Part shown: positions 38,647-48,170 of the stretch, piece after piece
Position numbering within the stretch: the first letter of the stretch is position 1
Layout: the number at the start of each line of letters is the position of its first letter
Assembly: GCF_029978005.1 (NCBI RefSeq)
Contig: NZ_JARKOZ010000061.1
Span: 1 to 64,000 of the forward strand
Direction: 5' to 3'
DNA length: 64,000 nt
From: Solidesulfovibrio sp.
GTDB taxonomy: Bacteria > Desulfobacterota > Desulfovibrionia > Desulfovibrionales > Desulfovibrionaceae
Made by a program: the position numbers and the translations under genes
Notes under the pieces: generated by a model
The model's input: only the letters and a program-made list of their open reading frames with translations
Databases searched by the model: none
Told to the model about the DNA's origin: nothing

Positions 38647-39165
38647 TCAGTTGCCGGCCACGGCGTCCAGGGGAGCCAGGGCGGCCTTGGCCTGGAGTCC
38701 GGCCACTTCGGACGGCGTCAGACGCTTGGCGCTGGCGTTTCGCAGCTTCACGGCCCGCTCGCGGTAGTTCTCGGCCAAAGACGACGAAGCCGCGGCCAGG
38801 GAGGCGAAGTAGTAGGCCTGGGCGTCGTTGACCGGCACCCCGCCGTAGCCCCGGCTGTAGAGGTCGGCCAGCACGTAGCGGGCGTAGCCGAACCCGGACT
38901 CGGAGGACCGGTGCAGCCAGTGCAGGCCTTGGCGGAAATCCTGGGGCACGCTCGTGCCGTTGACGTAGGCCACGCCCAGGGCGCACTGGGCCCGGGGATC
39001 GCCGGACTGGGCCTTGGCCAGCTTGACGGTGAAGGGTTCCGGGCCGTCGAGGCCCTTGGGGGCGGCGTCCGGGGAGGCCGGGGAGGCGGCCCGGGCCAGG
39101 GGCGCGGCCAGGAAGGACAGGCACAATACGGAAAAAACCAGCGCCGGGCGCAAGCGGATGAACAT
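38647..39165 (-). CDS. exported Sel1/TPR-repeat protein
   Basis: A 172-residue periplasmic protein. The signal peptide (MFIRLRPALVFSVLCLSFLA, cleavage after ARA near residue 26) is followed by two Sel1-like repeats: GDPRAQCALGVAYVNGTSVPQD and SGFGYARYVLADLYSRGYGGVP in outline, then a helical tail. Sel1 proteins act as protein-protein scaffolds. AGGAGG precedes the ATG. It lies downstream of ilvC but across a strong GC hairpin, so it is probably a separate unit. Confidence 0.85.
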   Translation of the reverse strand: MFIRLRPALVFSVLCLSFLAAPLARAASPASPDAAPKGLDGPEPFTVKLAKAQSGDPRAQCALGVAYVNGTSVPQDFRQGLHWLHRSSESGFGYARYVLADLYSRGYGGVPVNDAQAYYFASLAAASSSLAENYRERAVKLRNASAKRLTPSEVAGLQAKAALAPLDAVAGN

Positions 39166-39182
39166 CGGCTCCTCCTGTGAGT

Positions 39183-39215
39183 GCGGCCGCGCCCGGCTGG
39201 TCCGGGCGCGGCCGC
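39183..39215. terminator. 14-bp GC hairpin after ilvC
   Basis: GCGGCCGCGCCCGG (39183-39196) and its exact complement (39202-39215) enclose a 5-base loop, 8 bases after the ilvC stop on the minus strand. No T run follows, but its strength and position mark the likely end of the ilv operon message. Confidence 0.6.
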
Positions 39216-39223
39216 GTCAAAGG

Positions 39224-40709
<1,486 letters not shown>

Positions 40710-40718
40710 GGACGGCTC

Positions 40719-42416
40719 CTAGACGAGGATCATCTCGGTTATGGACTTGCCGGCCGGGACCATGGGCGCGACGTTTTCCTCGCGGTCGATGACCACGTCC
40801 ACGATGACGGTCTTGGGCAGGGCGAAGGCTTCGGCCAGCACGGCTTCGACCTGGGCCGGGTCGGTGACCCGGAAGCCGGCCGCGCCGTAGGCCTCGGCCA
40901 GTTTGACGAAATCCGGGGCCACGTCAAGGCAGGTGGCGCAGTAGTTCTTCGCGTAGAAAAGCTCCTGCCACTGGCGGACCATGCCGAGATAGCCGTTGTT
41001 GAGGATGACGATCTTGACCGGCAGGTCGTAGCACACGGCCGTGGCCAGCTCCTGGATGCACATCTGGATGGAGCCGTCGCCGGCCACGTCGATGACCAGG
41101 CGGTCGGGGCAGGCCATCTGCGCGCCGATGGCGGCCGGGAAGCCGAAGCCCATGGTGCCGAGCCCCCCGGAACTGATGAACGAGCGCGGCCGCAGGAACT
41201 GGTAGAACTGGGCGGCCCACATCTGGTTCTGACCCACCTCGGTGGTGATGACCGCCTCGCCCCTGGTCAGGCGCGAGATCGTCTCGACCACGTACTGGGG
41301 CTTGATCACCTTGTCGTCCTGGGCGTAGGTCAACGGCTTTTCGGCCTTCCACTCGGCGACCTTCTCCAGCCAGGCGGCGTGGCGTTCGGCCGGGGGCGGC
41401 CCGGCCTCGGCCGGCGCGTCCTCCAGATGGCGACGCAGGGCGGCCAGGAAGCTCTTGCAGTCGGCCACCACCGGAATCTGCACGGCCACGTTCTTTTGGA
41501 TGGAAGTCGGGTCGATGTCGATGTGGACGATCTTGGCGTTTTTCGCGAATTCGCTGAGCTTGCCCGTGACCCGGTCGTCGAAGCGGGTGCCGATGGCGAG
41601 GATCAGGTCGGCGTGGCTGATGGCCATGTTGGCGGCGTAGGTGCCGTGCATGCCGAGCATGCCGACCCACCGGGGGTCGTCGGCCGGAAAGCAGCCGAGG
41701 GCCATGAGGGTGGCCGTGACCGGGATGTCCTGGGACCGGGAAAGCCAGACGAGGTCCTCGGCGGCGGTGGAGGCGATGACGCCGCCGCCGGCGTAAATGA
41801 TGGGTTTTTTGGCCTTGCGCACGACCTCCGCCACCTTGGCCACCTGCTTGGGGTTGGGGGCGTAGGTGGGGTTGTAGCTGCGCATCTTGATCGTCTTGGG
41901 GTACTTGTACTCGCACCTGGCCTGCTGCACGTCTTTCGGCAGGTCGATGAGCACGGGGCCCGGGCGGCCGGTGGCGGCCAGATAGAAGGCCTCCTTGATG
42001 ACCCGGGCCAGGTCGCGCACGTCCTTGATCAGGTAGTTGTGCTTGGTGCAGGGGCGCGTGATGCCGACGATGTCGACTTCCTGGAAGGCGTCGTTGCCGA
42101 TAAGCGGCGTCGGCACCTGGCCGGTGATGACGACCACCGGCACGGAGTCCATGTAGGCGGTGGCAATGCCGGTCACGGCATTGGTGGCGCCGGGGCCCGA
42201 AGTCACCAGACATACGCCTACCCTGCCCGAGGCCCGGGCATAGCCGTCGGCGGCGTGGATGGCTCCCTGCTCATGGCGCGCGAGCACGTGGCGCAGGGGG
42301 TAGTGCGGCAACTGGTCGTAAATGTCGATGACCGCACCTCCGGGGAAGCCGAAAACGACGTCCACGTCCTCGCGGCGCAAGGACTCCAGGAGGATCTGGG
42401 CCCCGGTCAGTTCCAT
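40719..42416 (-). CDS. ilvB: acetolactate synthase catalytic (large) subunit
   Basis: The 565-residue thiamine-diphosphate enzyme that condenses two pyruvates, or pyruvate and 2-oxobutyrate, to start branched-chain amino acid synthesis. It begins [26 protein letters not shown] and holds the catalytic Glu region [18 protein letters not shown]. The FAD/CoA-like central domain follows, then the ThDP motif [19 protein letters not shown] with its closing [18 protein letters not shown]-like leader features are absent immediately upstream. The DUF465 gene ends 1 base before the ATG, indicating tight coupling to that small gene. Confidence 0.97.
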   Translation of the reverse strand: MELTGAQILLESLRREDVDVVFGFPGGAVIDIYDQLPHYPLRHVLARHEQGAIHAADGYARASGRVGVCLVTSGPGATNAVTGIATAYMDSVPVVVITGQVPTPLIGNDAFQEVDIVGITRPCTKHNYLIKDVRDLARVIKEAFYLAATGRPGPVLIDLPKDVQQARCEYKYPKTIKMRSYNPTYAPNPKQVAKVAEVVRKAKKPIIYAGGGVIASTAAEDLVWLSRSQDIPVTATLMALGCFPADDPRWVGMLGMHGTYAANMAISHADLILAIGTRFDDRVTGKLSEFAKNAKIVHIDIDPTSIQKNVAVQIPVVADCKSFLAALRRHLEDAPAEAGPPPAERHAAWLEKVAEWKAEKPLTYAQDDKVIKPQYVVETISRLTRGEAVITTEVGQNQMWAAQFYQFLRPRSFISSGGLGTMGFGFPAAIGAQMACPDRLVIDVAGDGSIQMCIQELATAVCYDLPVKIVILNNGYLGMVRQWQELFYAKNYCATCLDVAPDFVKLAEAYGAAGFRVTDPAQVEAVLAEAFALPKTVIVDVVIDREENVAPMVPAGKSITEMILV

Positions 42417-42417
42417 G

Positions 42418-42651
42418 CTAGTGGACCTCCGCCTTGCGGTATTTCATGAGGAGGGTTTCGATGCGCGTCTTGCCGGACAATTTCTTCTTCTTGATTTCCT
42501 TGAGTTCGGTTTCTTCCGAAGGGGTCAGGAAGGGTTTGCCTTCCATCTTCTCCAGAATCTTTTCAAACGCGACGTGCTCCTCGTAGAGACTCTTGAGCTC
42601 CGGGTCCGCCTCGGCGTATTTGGCGATGAGCTCGAGATCGCGCTGGTCCAT
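42418..42651 (-). CDS. DUF465 (YdcH-like) small helical protein
   Basis: A 77-residue, highly charged protein made of two predicted helices: [21 protein letters not shown], then [22 protein letters not shown]. The pattern [18 protein letters not shown]-x-x-K-x-x-I matches the DUF465 family, which is found widely in proteobacteria with no known role. Its stop is separated from the ilvB ATG by one base. Its presence in the ilv operon is recurrent in this lineage as far as I know, and is not evidence of a role in amino acid synthesis. Confidence 0.85.
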   Translation of the reverse strand: MDQRDLELIAKYAEADPELKSLYEEHVAFEKILEKMEGKPFLTPSEETELKEIKKKKLSGKTRIETLLMKYRKAEVH

Positions 42652-42681
42652 GGCAAAGACTCCTTGTTAACGGTTCTCGTC

Positions 42682-43026
42682 TTATCCCGTGCCGGCCGCG
42701 AAGGACCAGTCGGGTTCGGACTCCGCTTCGACGCGAATCGTTTTTTTCCGGGACTTCTGCCCGGAAACGATGGCCACCTGCCTGGCCCGAAGCCCCAGGC
42801 AGGCGGCCAGAAACTCCGTCAGGGCGGCGTTGGCCCGGCCTTCCACGGCCTTGGCCCGCAGCCGTACGCGCAGCCTGTCCTCGGCAAGCCCGGCCAGGGC
42901 GTCCTTGGCCCCGCCCGGGGTCACGGCCACGCGCAACGTCCAGGCCCCCTCCCCGGCCGGCGTCACGAAGACCGGAAGCCCGGCGTCGCCCGGCCGGCTC
43001 TCCCGGCCCTTCGCCGCCCCGGCCAT
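42682..43026 (-). CDS. DUF167 (YggU-family) protein
   Basis: A 114-residue protein of the YggU family, small alpha/beta proteins of unknown function often encoded beside yggT. The core is recognisable: LRVAVTPGGAKDALAG, then LRVRLRAKAVEGRANAALTEFLAACLGL (the family's K-x-x-E/D-G-x-A-N box) and VAIVSGQKSRKKTIRV. The start is uncertain: I use the ATG at 43026, because the frame further upstream to a GTG at 43110 is Arg/Pro-rich and unlike the family. yggT follows the usual order, 232 bases upstream. Confidence 0.87.
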   Translation of the reverse strand: MAGAAKGRESRPGDAGLPVFVTPAGEGAWTLRVAVTPGGAKDALAGLAEDRLRVRLRAKAVEGRANAALTEFLAACLGLRARQVAIVSGQKSRKKTIRVEAESEPDWSFAAGTG

Positions 43027-43258
43027 ATCAGCGCCATCCCCGGGGCGCGCGGAAAAACACGGCGGCCGCCGCGCCGGTCTCCGTGCGGTCCCCGTCGTGC
43101 CGGCGTTCACCGGTCGGGAATGGAAAAGGCATCCGTGAAGCGGGCGCGACGCATCGGCTGCTCACGGCCGTCGCGCCCCTGGCCGCGGCGGTGGTCCCGC
43201 CGGTGCGACGTTGTCTCCCTGGGGTCGTGCATCCATGCACAGGGTCCCTTCTTCCCGC

Positions 43259-43579
43259 CTAGAGCCGTCCGACGCCCATGCCGCCCATGCCGCCCAGGCG
43301 CAACAGCGTCGGCACCAGGAACCATTGCAGGAACTGCACGGCAAGGATCACGACGATGGGCGAAAGGTCCACGCCGCCGATGGTGAGGAACGGAAACCAG
43401 CGCCGGACGCGGTAGAAGACCGGGTCGGTCACGGCCCGCAGGAAACGCACCACCGGGTTGTAGGGATCGGGCCGTACCCAGGACAGCAGGGCGGCGATGA
43501 TGATGACCCAGAAGTACAGGGAAAGGACGATATCCAGGACCCTGGCCACTGCGACGAAAAAAAACCCAATAATATCCAT
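43259..43579 (-). CDS. yggT: YggT-family membrane protein
   Basis: A 106-residue inner-membrane protein with two hydrophobic hairpins: helix FFFVAVARVLDIVLSLYFWV and a second around SPIVVILAVQFLQWFLVP. Between them lies the family box SWVRPDPYNPVVRFLRAVTDPVFYRVRRWFP in outline. YggT proteins have been tied to osmotic tolerance and, in cyanobacteria and chloroplasts, to division or nucleoid placement; the role here is unknown. It is the first gene of the run that leads into ilvBNC and is served by the promoter at 43823-43851. Confidence 0.93.
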   Translation of the reverse strand: MDIIGFFFVAVARVLDIVLSLYFWVIIIAALLSWVRPDPYNPVVRFLRAVTDPVFYRVRRWFPFLTIGGVDLSPIVVILAVQFLQWFLVPTLLRLGGMGGMGVGRL

Positions 43580-43744
43580 GCAACATCCTTCTTACAGGAC
43601 CGACCGAGCAGACGTGCCGTTACTTGAAAATGGCACAGCGCCTGCGTTTAATCAAGTCCATTCGCGACCGGCAAGGGCCGCAGGTCGCCCGCCAGGCCGG
43701 TTTGCGGCCATGGGCGCGCCGCGTCGGGGGGCCTGGCTCCGCGC

Positions 43745-43790
43745 CGCGCCCCCTCCCGGGGCCGGAAGGTCCAAGCGCGCCCCCTCCCGG
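43745..43790. repeat. 15-bp direct repeat in the yggT-ilv leader
   Basis: CGCGCCCCCTCCCGG occurs exactly at 43745-43759 and again at 43776-43790, a spacing of 31 bases, about three helical turns. Both copies lie in the untranslated leader between the promoter and yggT. Chance similarity of GC-rich strings is possible, but the 15-base identity is notable. Confidence 0.6.
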
Positions 43791-43806
43791 TGCGCCATTT
43801 GATGAA

Positions 43807-43821
43807 CATGTTATTTACATG
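43807..43821. promoter_or_regulatory. palindrome at the predicted yggT-ilv start site
   Basis: CATGT-TATTT-ACATG is a perfect 5-bp-arm palindrome with a 5-base spacer. It covers the position where transcription from the adjacent TATAAT box should begin, the usual place for a repressor site. The binding protein is not known. Confidence 0.4.
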
Positions 43822-43822
43822 A

Positions 43823-43851
43823 ATTATACCGCAGGGTTCTCCCGCTGGCAA
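43823..43851 (-). promoter_or_regulatory. near-consensus sigma70 promoter for the yggT-ilv operon
   Basis: On the minus strand TTGCCA (43846-43851) and a perfect TATAAT (43823-43828) are 17 bases apart. It lies just after the stop of the HAD gene and points to yggT, giving a leader of about 235 bases. A second, weaker TTGATT-17-CATTTT lies closer to yggT. The remaining leader has no recognisable leader peptide with runs of branched-chain codons, so classical ilv attenuation is not apparent. Confidence 0.7.
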
Positions 43852-43859
43852 GCCGGGAC

Positions 43860-44525
43860 CTAGCCGGTCGGCAGGCCGCCCAGGCAGGCGAGCAGCGTGG
43901 GGAAGTCCGGGATGTACATGGACGCGGCCAGGGCCGGGTTCTTGTAGGCCCAGAAGGACACCCCGGCGGCATGGGCCGAGCGCTCGTCCAGGGCCGAGTC
44001 GCCGATGTAGGCCACGACGTCTGGCGGCAGGTCCCAGGCGGACAGGATCATGTGGACGCCCTCGGGATCGGGCTTGGGCCGCTTGAGGCTGCCGGCGCTC
44101 ACGACCGGATCAAAGTAGTCCCGAATCTCGAGGTGCTCGAGCAACGCGTCGGTGGTGTTGGTGCGGTTGGTGTGCACGCCCAGGCGCACGCCGCGGCGGC
44201 GCAGGGCCTCAAGCAGGTCCGTCAGGCCGTCCTCGAGGTAGATGTAGGGGTAGATGTCGGCGTAGTCGAGGTTGCGCCGCACCTCTTGCGCCTCGTCCAT
44301 GCGCTCGGGCGGGATGATGCGGGCCAGGCATTCGTTGACGGAATGCATGTGCACGTAGTCTTCCTCTTCCGGGGTGATGGGCAGCATGCCGATCCCTTCC
44401 CGGATGAGGTTGTAGTACATGCGGTTGGCGTCGTGGGAATCGACCAGCACGCCGTCGCAGTCGAAGACGACGCCCTTTATGCGGGCGAGAAAATCCGGCG
44501 GGGAGGCGGGATTGCAGACGTACAC
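43860..44525 (-). CDS. HAD-superfamily phosphatase, beta-phosphoglucomutase/Gph-like
   Basis: A 221-residue haloacid-dehalogenase-type hydrolase. Motif I is VVFDCDGVLVDS near residue 20 (both catalytic Asp present), motif II the Thr in VHTNRTNT, motif III the Lys in SLKRPKPDPEG, and motif IV YIGDSALDERSAHAAG. A helical cap lies between motifs I and II, as in phosphoglycolate phosphatase and beta-phosphoglucomutase. Substrate is not predictable. It follows an unknown gene by 9 bases and is separated from the ilv promoter by only a few bases. Confidence 0.9.
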   Translation of the reverse strand: MYVCNPASPPDFLARIKGVVFDCDGVLVDSHDANRMYYNLIREGIGMLPITPEEEDYVHMHSVNECLARIIPPERMDEAQEVRRNLDYADIYPYIYLEDGLTDLLEALRRRGVRLGVHTNRTNTTDALLEHLEIRDYFDPVVSAGSLKRPKPDPEGVHMILSAWDLPPDVVAYIGDSALDERSAHAAGVSFWAYKNPALAASMYIPDFPTLLACLGGLPTG

Positions 44526-44534
44526 GGATGCTCC

Positions 44535-45350
44535 TTAGGGTTTGGCCACGACCACGGACCGGGTGACGTCGAGCCAGGGGGCCTCGGGGTCGGGACGGGT
44601 GTGGCCGAGCAGCCGCCAGCCGGTTGACCGGGCCACCTCCAGGCCGCCCGCCGGCGCGCCGTCCGGAAACCAGACGGCCAGATCGGCCTCGGCCGCCGGG
44701 GCGAAGGCGACGCCGGCATCGCGCCAGGTCTCCACGATCTGCGCGTCGACCGTGAAAATTCCGGCTCCGGCCGGAGCCACGGTCCAGAAGGCCGGCAGGA
44801 TCCGCCGCCAGGACGGACGGAATTCGTCGGCCAGAGTTTCGGCCCGTGGCAGCGCCCCGGCTTCGGCCAGGGCGGCGGCCAGCTCCTCGGCGTCGTCGTC
44901 GGCCTCCAGCCCCAGGCTCTCGGCCATGGCCAGGCGGAAGCGCGCGTCGAGCTCCCCTGCCCCGGCCAGGTCGCACAGGGTCTCCTCGACCATGTAGGCC
45001 AGGCACAGGGAAAGCTGGGCGGCCTTGGCCCGGCGCAGGGCCACGCGCTGCGGCTCCAGGGCGTCCTCCAGCTCCCGGCGGGCGGCAAAGGAGGTGTCGG
45101 CGAAGAAATAGCCGCCGGAGGCGCCGCCAAGCAGGGCGAGGTCCTTGGGATTTTTCACTTCCCGGCGCAGCCGGTCGAATTCCCGCAGGCAGCCGGCCAA
45201 CTCCTCGCCGCCAAGGGGCAGATCGTCCGGGGCCAGGCGCAGGGACGGGTCCTTGGGGCCGAGCCCCGGGTCCAGGAGCCGCACGCCGGCGGGCAGGCCC
45301 TGCGGGGCCAGGGCCGGGAAAAGATGCGGAAACAGCAGCAGACCGTTCAT
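44535..45350 (-). CDS. lineage-specific hypothetical protein
   Basis: A 271-residue soluble protein starting MNGLLLFPHLFPALAPQGLP. It is rich in Leu, Ala and Glu and mostly helical (EFDRLRREVKNPKDLALLGG, then LEPQRVALRRAKAAQLSLCLAYMVEE), ending in a strand-rich part with SVVVAKP. No signal peptide, membrane helix or known motif is visible. AAGGA lies before the ATG at 45350; the longer frame is Arg/Pro-rich. It is flanked by the HAD phosphatase gene (9 bases) and a small Cys-rich gene (25 bases) on the same strand, probably one operon. Confidence 0.7.
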   Translation of the reverse strand: MNGLLLFPHLFPALAPQGLPAGVRLLDPGLGPKDPSLRLAPDDLPLGGEELAGCLREFDRLRREVKNPKDLALLGGASGGYFFADTSFAARRELEDALEPQRVALRRAKAAQLSLCLAYMVEETLCDLAGAGELDARFRLAMAESLGLEADDDAEELAAALAEAGALPRAETLADEFRPSWRRILPAFWTVAPAGAGIFTVDAQIVETWRDAGVAFAPAAEADLAVWFPDGAPAGGLEVARSTGWRLLGHTRPDPEAPWLDVTRSVVVAKP

Positions 45351-45375
45351 GGACAACCATCCTTGGCGCTTGACG

Positions 45376-45759
45376 TTACATCGCGGCGGCCTGCCGCCTG
45401 GCGAAACGCGCACAGACGCCGGCGCAGGCCGGCAGGGCCAGCAGGCAGAGGTCCCCGGCGGCGCTGGGGCAATCCGGGAACGACGTCGTATCACCGGGCC
45501 CACGCTTCCGACAATAGGCTTCCCGGGCCAAGGCCGCCGGGAAGCGGGCCTCCCAGGCGGCTTGGGCCTGCTCCTCGGTCATGCCCAGGTTCTCGGCCCG
45601 CAGGGCGAAGTCGTCGAAGGCCCGGCCGAGCCGCGCGAGCACGACGCACTGATACTCCTCGTGCAGCCCCGGGTTGCGGCGCTCCTCGTACAGGCAGCGG
45701 CCGGACAGGTAAAACCGGCAACCGTGGCCCGGCAGGCGGCTGATCCTGGCCGCCGTCAC
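45376..45759 (-). CDS. small cysteine-rich hypothetical protein
   Basis: A 127-residue protein starting with GTG at 45759 (GGAAGGA upstream). A compact motif GCRFYLSGRCLYEERRNPGLHEEYQC near residue 13 to 38, in which three Cys and a His could bind a metal, is followed by a helix (FALRAENLGMTEEQAQAAWEA) and a Cys-rich tail (CRKRG, then CPSAAGDLCLLALPACAGVC). This looks like a zinc-finger or iron-sulfur site. I cannot assign a family. It diverges from tatA over 84 bases and leads into the downstream unknown/HAD pair. Confidence 0.68.
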   Translation of the reverse strand: MTAARISRLPGHGCRFYLSGRCLYEERRNPGLHEEYQCVVLARLGRAFDDFALRAENLGMTEEQAQAAWEARFPAALAREAYCRKRGPGDTTSFPDCPSAAGDLCLLALPACAGVCARFARRQAAAM

Positions 45760-45843
45760 GCGTCCTTCCCGGCGCGCGCCCTTCCTTGACCTGCCGTGGG
45801 GCGGCGTGTATAGCCTCGGCCAACCCACTCGCGGAGGCATCGC

Positions 45844-46038
45844 ATGTTTGGAATCGGATTCCCCGAGCTTATCATTATCCTGGTCATCGTGATCATCATT
45901 TTCGGAGCCAACAAGCTTCCCGAGATCGGGGCCGGCATGGGCAAGGCGATCAAGAACTTCAAGAAGGCCACCAACGAGCCCGACGAGATCGACGTGACGC
46001 CCGGCAAACCCAAGGACGACACGCCCGAAAAGCACTAG
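45844..46038 (+). CDS. tatA: twin-arginine translocase subunit TatA
   Basis: A 64-residue pore-forming component of the Tat system, which exports folded proteins such as periplasmic hydrogenases and formate dehydrogenases. It has the short N terminus [12 protein letters not shown], one membrane helix (about residues 6-20), the invariant [23 protein letters not shown] amphipathic helix in outline, and an acidic tail. GGAGG precedes the ATG. tatC is not in this window, and a terminator follows directly, so it is a single-gene unit. Confidence 0.95.
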   Translation: MFGIGFPELIIILVIVIIIFGANKLPEIGAGMGKAIKNFKKATNEPDEIDVTPGKPKDDTPEKH

Positions 46039-46058
46039 TCCGCCCTTCCCGCAAGCGC

Positions 46059-46093
46059 AAGGCCCCGAAGGTTCGCCTCCGGGGCCTTTTTCA
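46059..46093 (+). terminator. intrinsic terminator of tatA
   Basis: AAGGCCCCG and CGGGGCCTT pair around an inner partial stem (AAGG/CCT), followed by TTTT on the plus strand. It lies 20 bases after the tatA stop and just overlaps the end of the convergent amidase gene. Confidence 0.88.
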
Positions 46094-47245
46094 TGGCGTC
46101 CTGGCGGACTGCCCGGCCACGGCCAGCACGGCCCGGCCCAGCGCCTCGGCCAGGGCCTGCCGCTTTTCCGGCACGGCCAGGGCGGCGGCGTCGGCCGCGT
46201 TGGAGAGAAAGCCCGCCTCCACCAGCACGGCCGGAGCGTCGGCCTCGTCGAGGAGGCGAAACGGCCCCGCCCCCGCCCCGCGAAGAGGCAAAGGCGACCC
46301 GGAAGCCATGGCCGCGGCCATGGTCCTGGCCGCCTGGCCGGCGGCCAGGACGTCGCGCGCGCCGGCCGATCGGCGCGCGGCCGCGTGGAAGCTCTGGGTG
46401 TCCATGCGGCCGGCCTGGGCGGCCAGGCTCTCGTGGGCCGCGTTTTCCACCCGCACGGCGGCGGCGGCCACGGCGTCGGACGGGGCGCCGGCGAAGGCGT
46501 AGAAGGCCACGCCCCCGGCGGCGGGATCGGGCGCGCGGGCGGCGTGGACGGAGACCACGAGGTCCGCGTCGTAGAACCCGGCCAGGGCGGCCCGGGCCCA
46601 GCCCGGCAGGGAAACGTCGGCCGTGCGGGTGAGGCTCACGGACACGTCTTCGCCCCTGGCGGCCAGCACCCGGGCCAGGCGCAGGGCGACGTCCAGGGCC
46701 ACGTTCGCTTCCCGAAGCCCGAGCCCTGGCGTCCCGGCGTCCATGCCGCCGTGGCCGGGGTCGATGACCACCCGAAACGGCCCTCCCCTGTCCTTTCCAG
46801 CCGCCTTGCCCGCCTGGCCTGCCTGGCCCGACAGGGCCTCGCGCTCGGCCTTGGCCTCGGCGGAAAGGGCGCGGGAGCGGCCCGGCGTCGCGGCGGCCTT
46901 GCCGTCGCCGGCGGGCAGCGGAAACTGGCCGATGGTCTCGGCCATCATCCGCGACAGGGTGTCCTCGGGATTGAGCCGGGTGGCCTGGGTGAAATGCGAA
47001 AACGCCTCCCGGGCGTCGCCGCGCTGCAAATAGGCCCGGCCGAGCAGGGCCTGGACGCGGTCGTTTCGGACGTCCTTGGCCTGGGCCTCGCGCAGCAGGG
47101 CGATGGCCTGGTCCACCTCGCCGCCGGTCAGGGCGGCCTGGGCCTCCCGAGCCAGCTCGTCGGCGCTCTCGGCCCGGGCGATTCCGCCAAGGGCCAGCGA
47201 CATGGCCAGAAAAAGGCCGAACAACACGATCGGACATCGCGTCAT
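46091..47245 (-). CDS. N-acetylmuramoyl-L-alanine amidase (AmiC-like) with TPR region
   Basis: A 384-residue exported zinc amidase that cleaves the peptide from the glycan in peptidoglycan during cell separation. A signal peptide (about residues 1-24, ending ARA) is followed by a TPR-like helical region (QAALTGGEVDQAIALLREAQAK, then GRAYLQRGDAREAFSHFTQA). The Amidase_3 domain starts near residue 158: VVIDPGHGGMDAGTPG (zinc His), LREANVALDVALRLARVL (zinc Glu), VVSVHAARAPD (zinc His) and AVLVEAGFLSN (catalytic Glu). Start at 47245 overlaps the miaA stop by 4 bases. The TPR/amidase arrangement in one chain is typical of deltaproteobacteria. Confidence 0.9.
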   Translation of the reverse strand: MTRCPIVLFGLFLAMSLALGGIARAESADELAREAQAALTGGEVDQAIALLREAQAKDVRNDRVQALLGRAYLQRGDAREAFSHFTQATRLNPEDTLSRMMAETIGQFPLPAGDGKAAATPGRSRALSAEAKAEREALSGQAGQAGKAAGKDRGGPFRVVIDPGHGGMDAGTPGLGLREANVALDVALRLARVLAARGEDVSVSLTRTADVSLPGWARAALAGFYDADLVVSVHAARAPDPAAGGVAFYAFAGAPSDAVAAAAVRVENAAHESLAAQAGRMDTQSFHAAARRSAGARDVLAAGQAARTMAAAMASGSPLPLRGAGAGPFRLLDEADAPAVLVEAGFLSNAADAAALAVPEKRQALAEALGRAVLAVAGQSARTP

Positions 47246-48168
47246 GCCGCGCCCTCCTCCCGCCAACGTGCCACGGCGTCCCGCATGCCGGCGACGTCGT
47301 CCGGAGAAAACCAGCGCACGTCCGGCTCCTTGCGAAACCAGGTCAACTGGCGTTTGGCGTAGGCCCGGGTGGCCGCGAGCCAAGCGGCCTTGGCTTCCTC
47401 CAGGCTACGTTCGCCGCAAAGATGGGCCGCCAGCTCCGGCCCGCCGATGCCGGAAAGCCCGGGCGCGTCGGCGGGGTGACGGGTCAGGGCGGCGCGGACC
47501 TCCTCCACGGCCCCGCTGCGGGCCATGGCCTCGATGCGCGCGGCCAGGCGCGGGGCAAGGGTCTCCAGGGTCGCCTCCAGGCCGATCTTGAGCACGTCCC
47601 AGCCGGGTGCGTCCGGGTCGCCCTTCTCGTGCCATTCGGTCATGGTGCGTCCCGTGGCCGCCCGGACCTCCAGGGCCCGGGTCACGCGCTGGCGGTCGGC
47701 CGGGGCGAGCCGGCCGGCGCAGTCCGGGTCCAGGACGGCCAGGCGCTCGTGCATGACTGCCGGGCCCAGGGCGTCCCAGTCGCGGGCCACGGCCCGACGG
47801 ACCTCCTCGGGCACGGGCGGGATGGGAGCCAGCCCGCCGAGGATGGCCCGGAAATAAAGCCCTGTGCCGCCGACCAGAAGCGGCAGCAGGCCGCGCTCCA
47901 GGACGGAGGCGACCACGAACCTGGCCCGCTTGGCGTAGCCCCCCGCCGTGACGGCGAAATCCGGCGGCGTGTCGCCGTAGAGGAAATGCGGGCAGCGCCC
48001 CTGCTCCTCGGGCGTGGGCTGGGCGGTCAGCACGGCCAGCCCGGCGTAGACCTGACGGGAATCGACGTTGACCACCGCCCCGCCGAAGGCCTCGGCCAGG
48101 GCCAGGGCCGCCGCCGTCTTGCCGGTCCCCGTGGCCCCGAGCAGGCAGACGACCTGTGCGCCGGCCAT
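47242..48168 (-). CDS. miaA: tRNA dimethylallyltransferase
   Basis: A 308-residue enzyme that adds the dimethylallyl group to A37 of tRNAs reading UNN codons. Visible motifs are the P loop LLGATGTGKTAAAL, the VNVDSRQVYAGL segment (DSxQ/RxY), LLVGGTGLYFRAIL, and the C-terminal GLSGIGGPELAAHL and AYAKRQLTWFRKEPDVRWF. GGAAGG precedes the ATG at 48168. coaD ends 2 bases upstream and the amidase gene starts within its stop codon. Confidence 0.96.
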   Translation of the reverse strand: MAGAQVVCLLGATGTGKTAAALALAEAFGGAVVNVDSRQVYAGLAVLTAQPTPEEQGRCPHFLYGDTPPDFAVTAGGYAKRARFVVASVLERGLLPLLVGGTGLYFRAILGGLAPIPPVPEEVRRAVARDWDALGPAVMHERLAVLDPDCAGRLAPADRQRVTRALEVRAATGRTMTEWHEKGDPDAPGWDVLKIGLEATLETLAPRLAARIEAMARSGAVEEVRAALTRHPADAPGLSGIGGPELAAHLCGERSLEEAKAAWLAATRAYAKRQLTWFRKEPDVRWFSPDDVAGMRDAVARWREEGAA

Positions 48169-48170
48169 GC

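Noticed and set aside
43648-43851. A 67-codon minus-strand frame in the ilv leader as a leader peptide
   Set aside because: It begins upstream of the predicted start site, is Arg/Pro-rich and lacks runs of Ile, Leu or Val codons.
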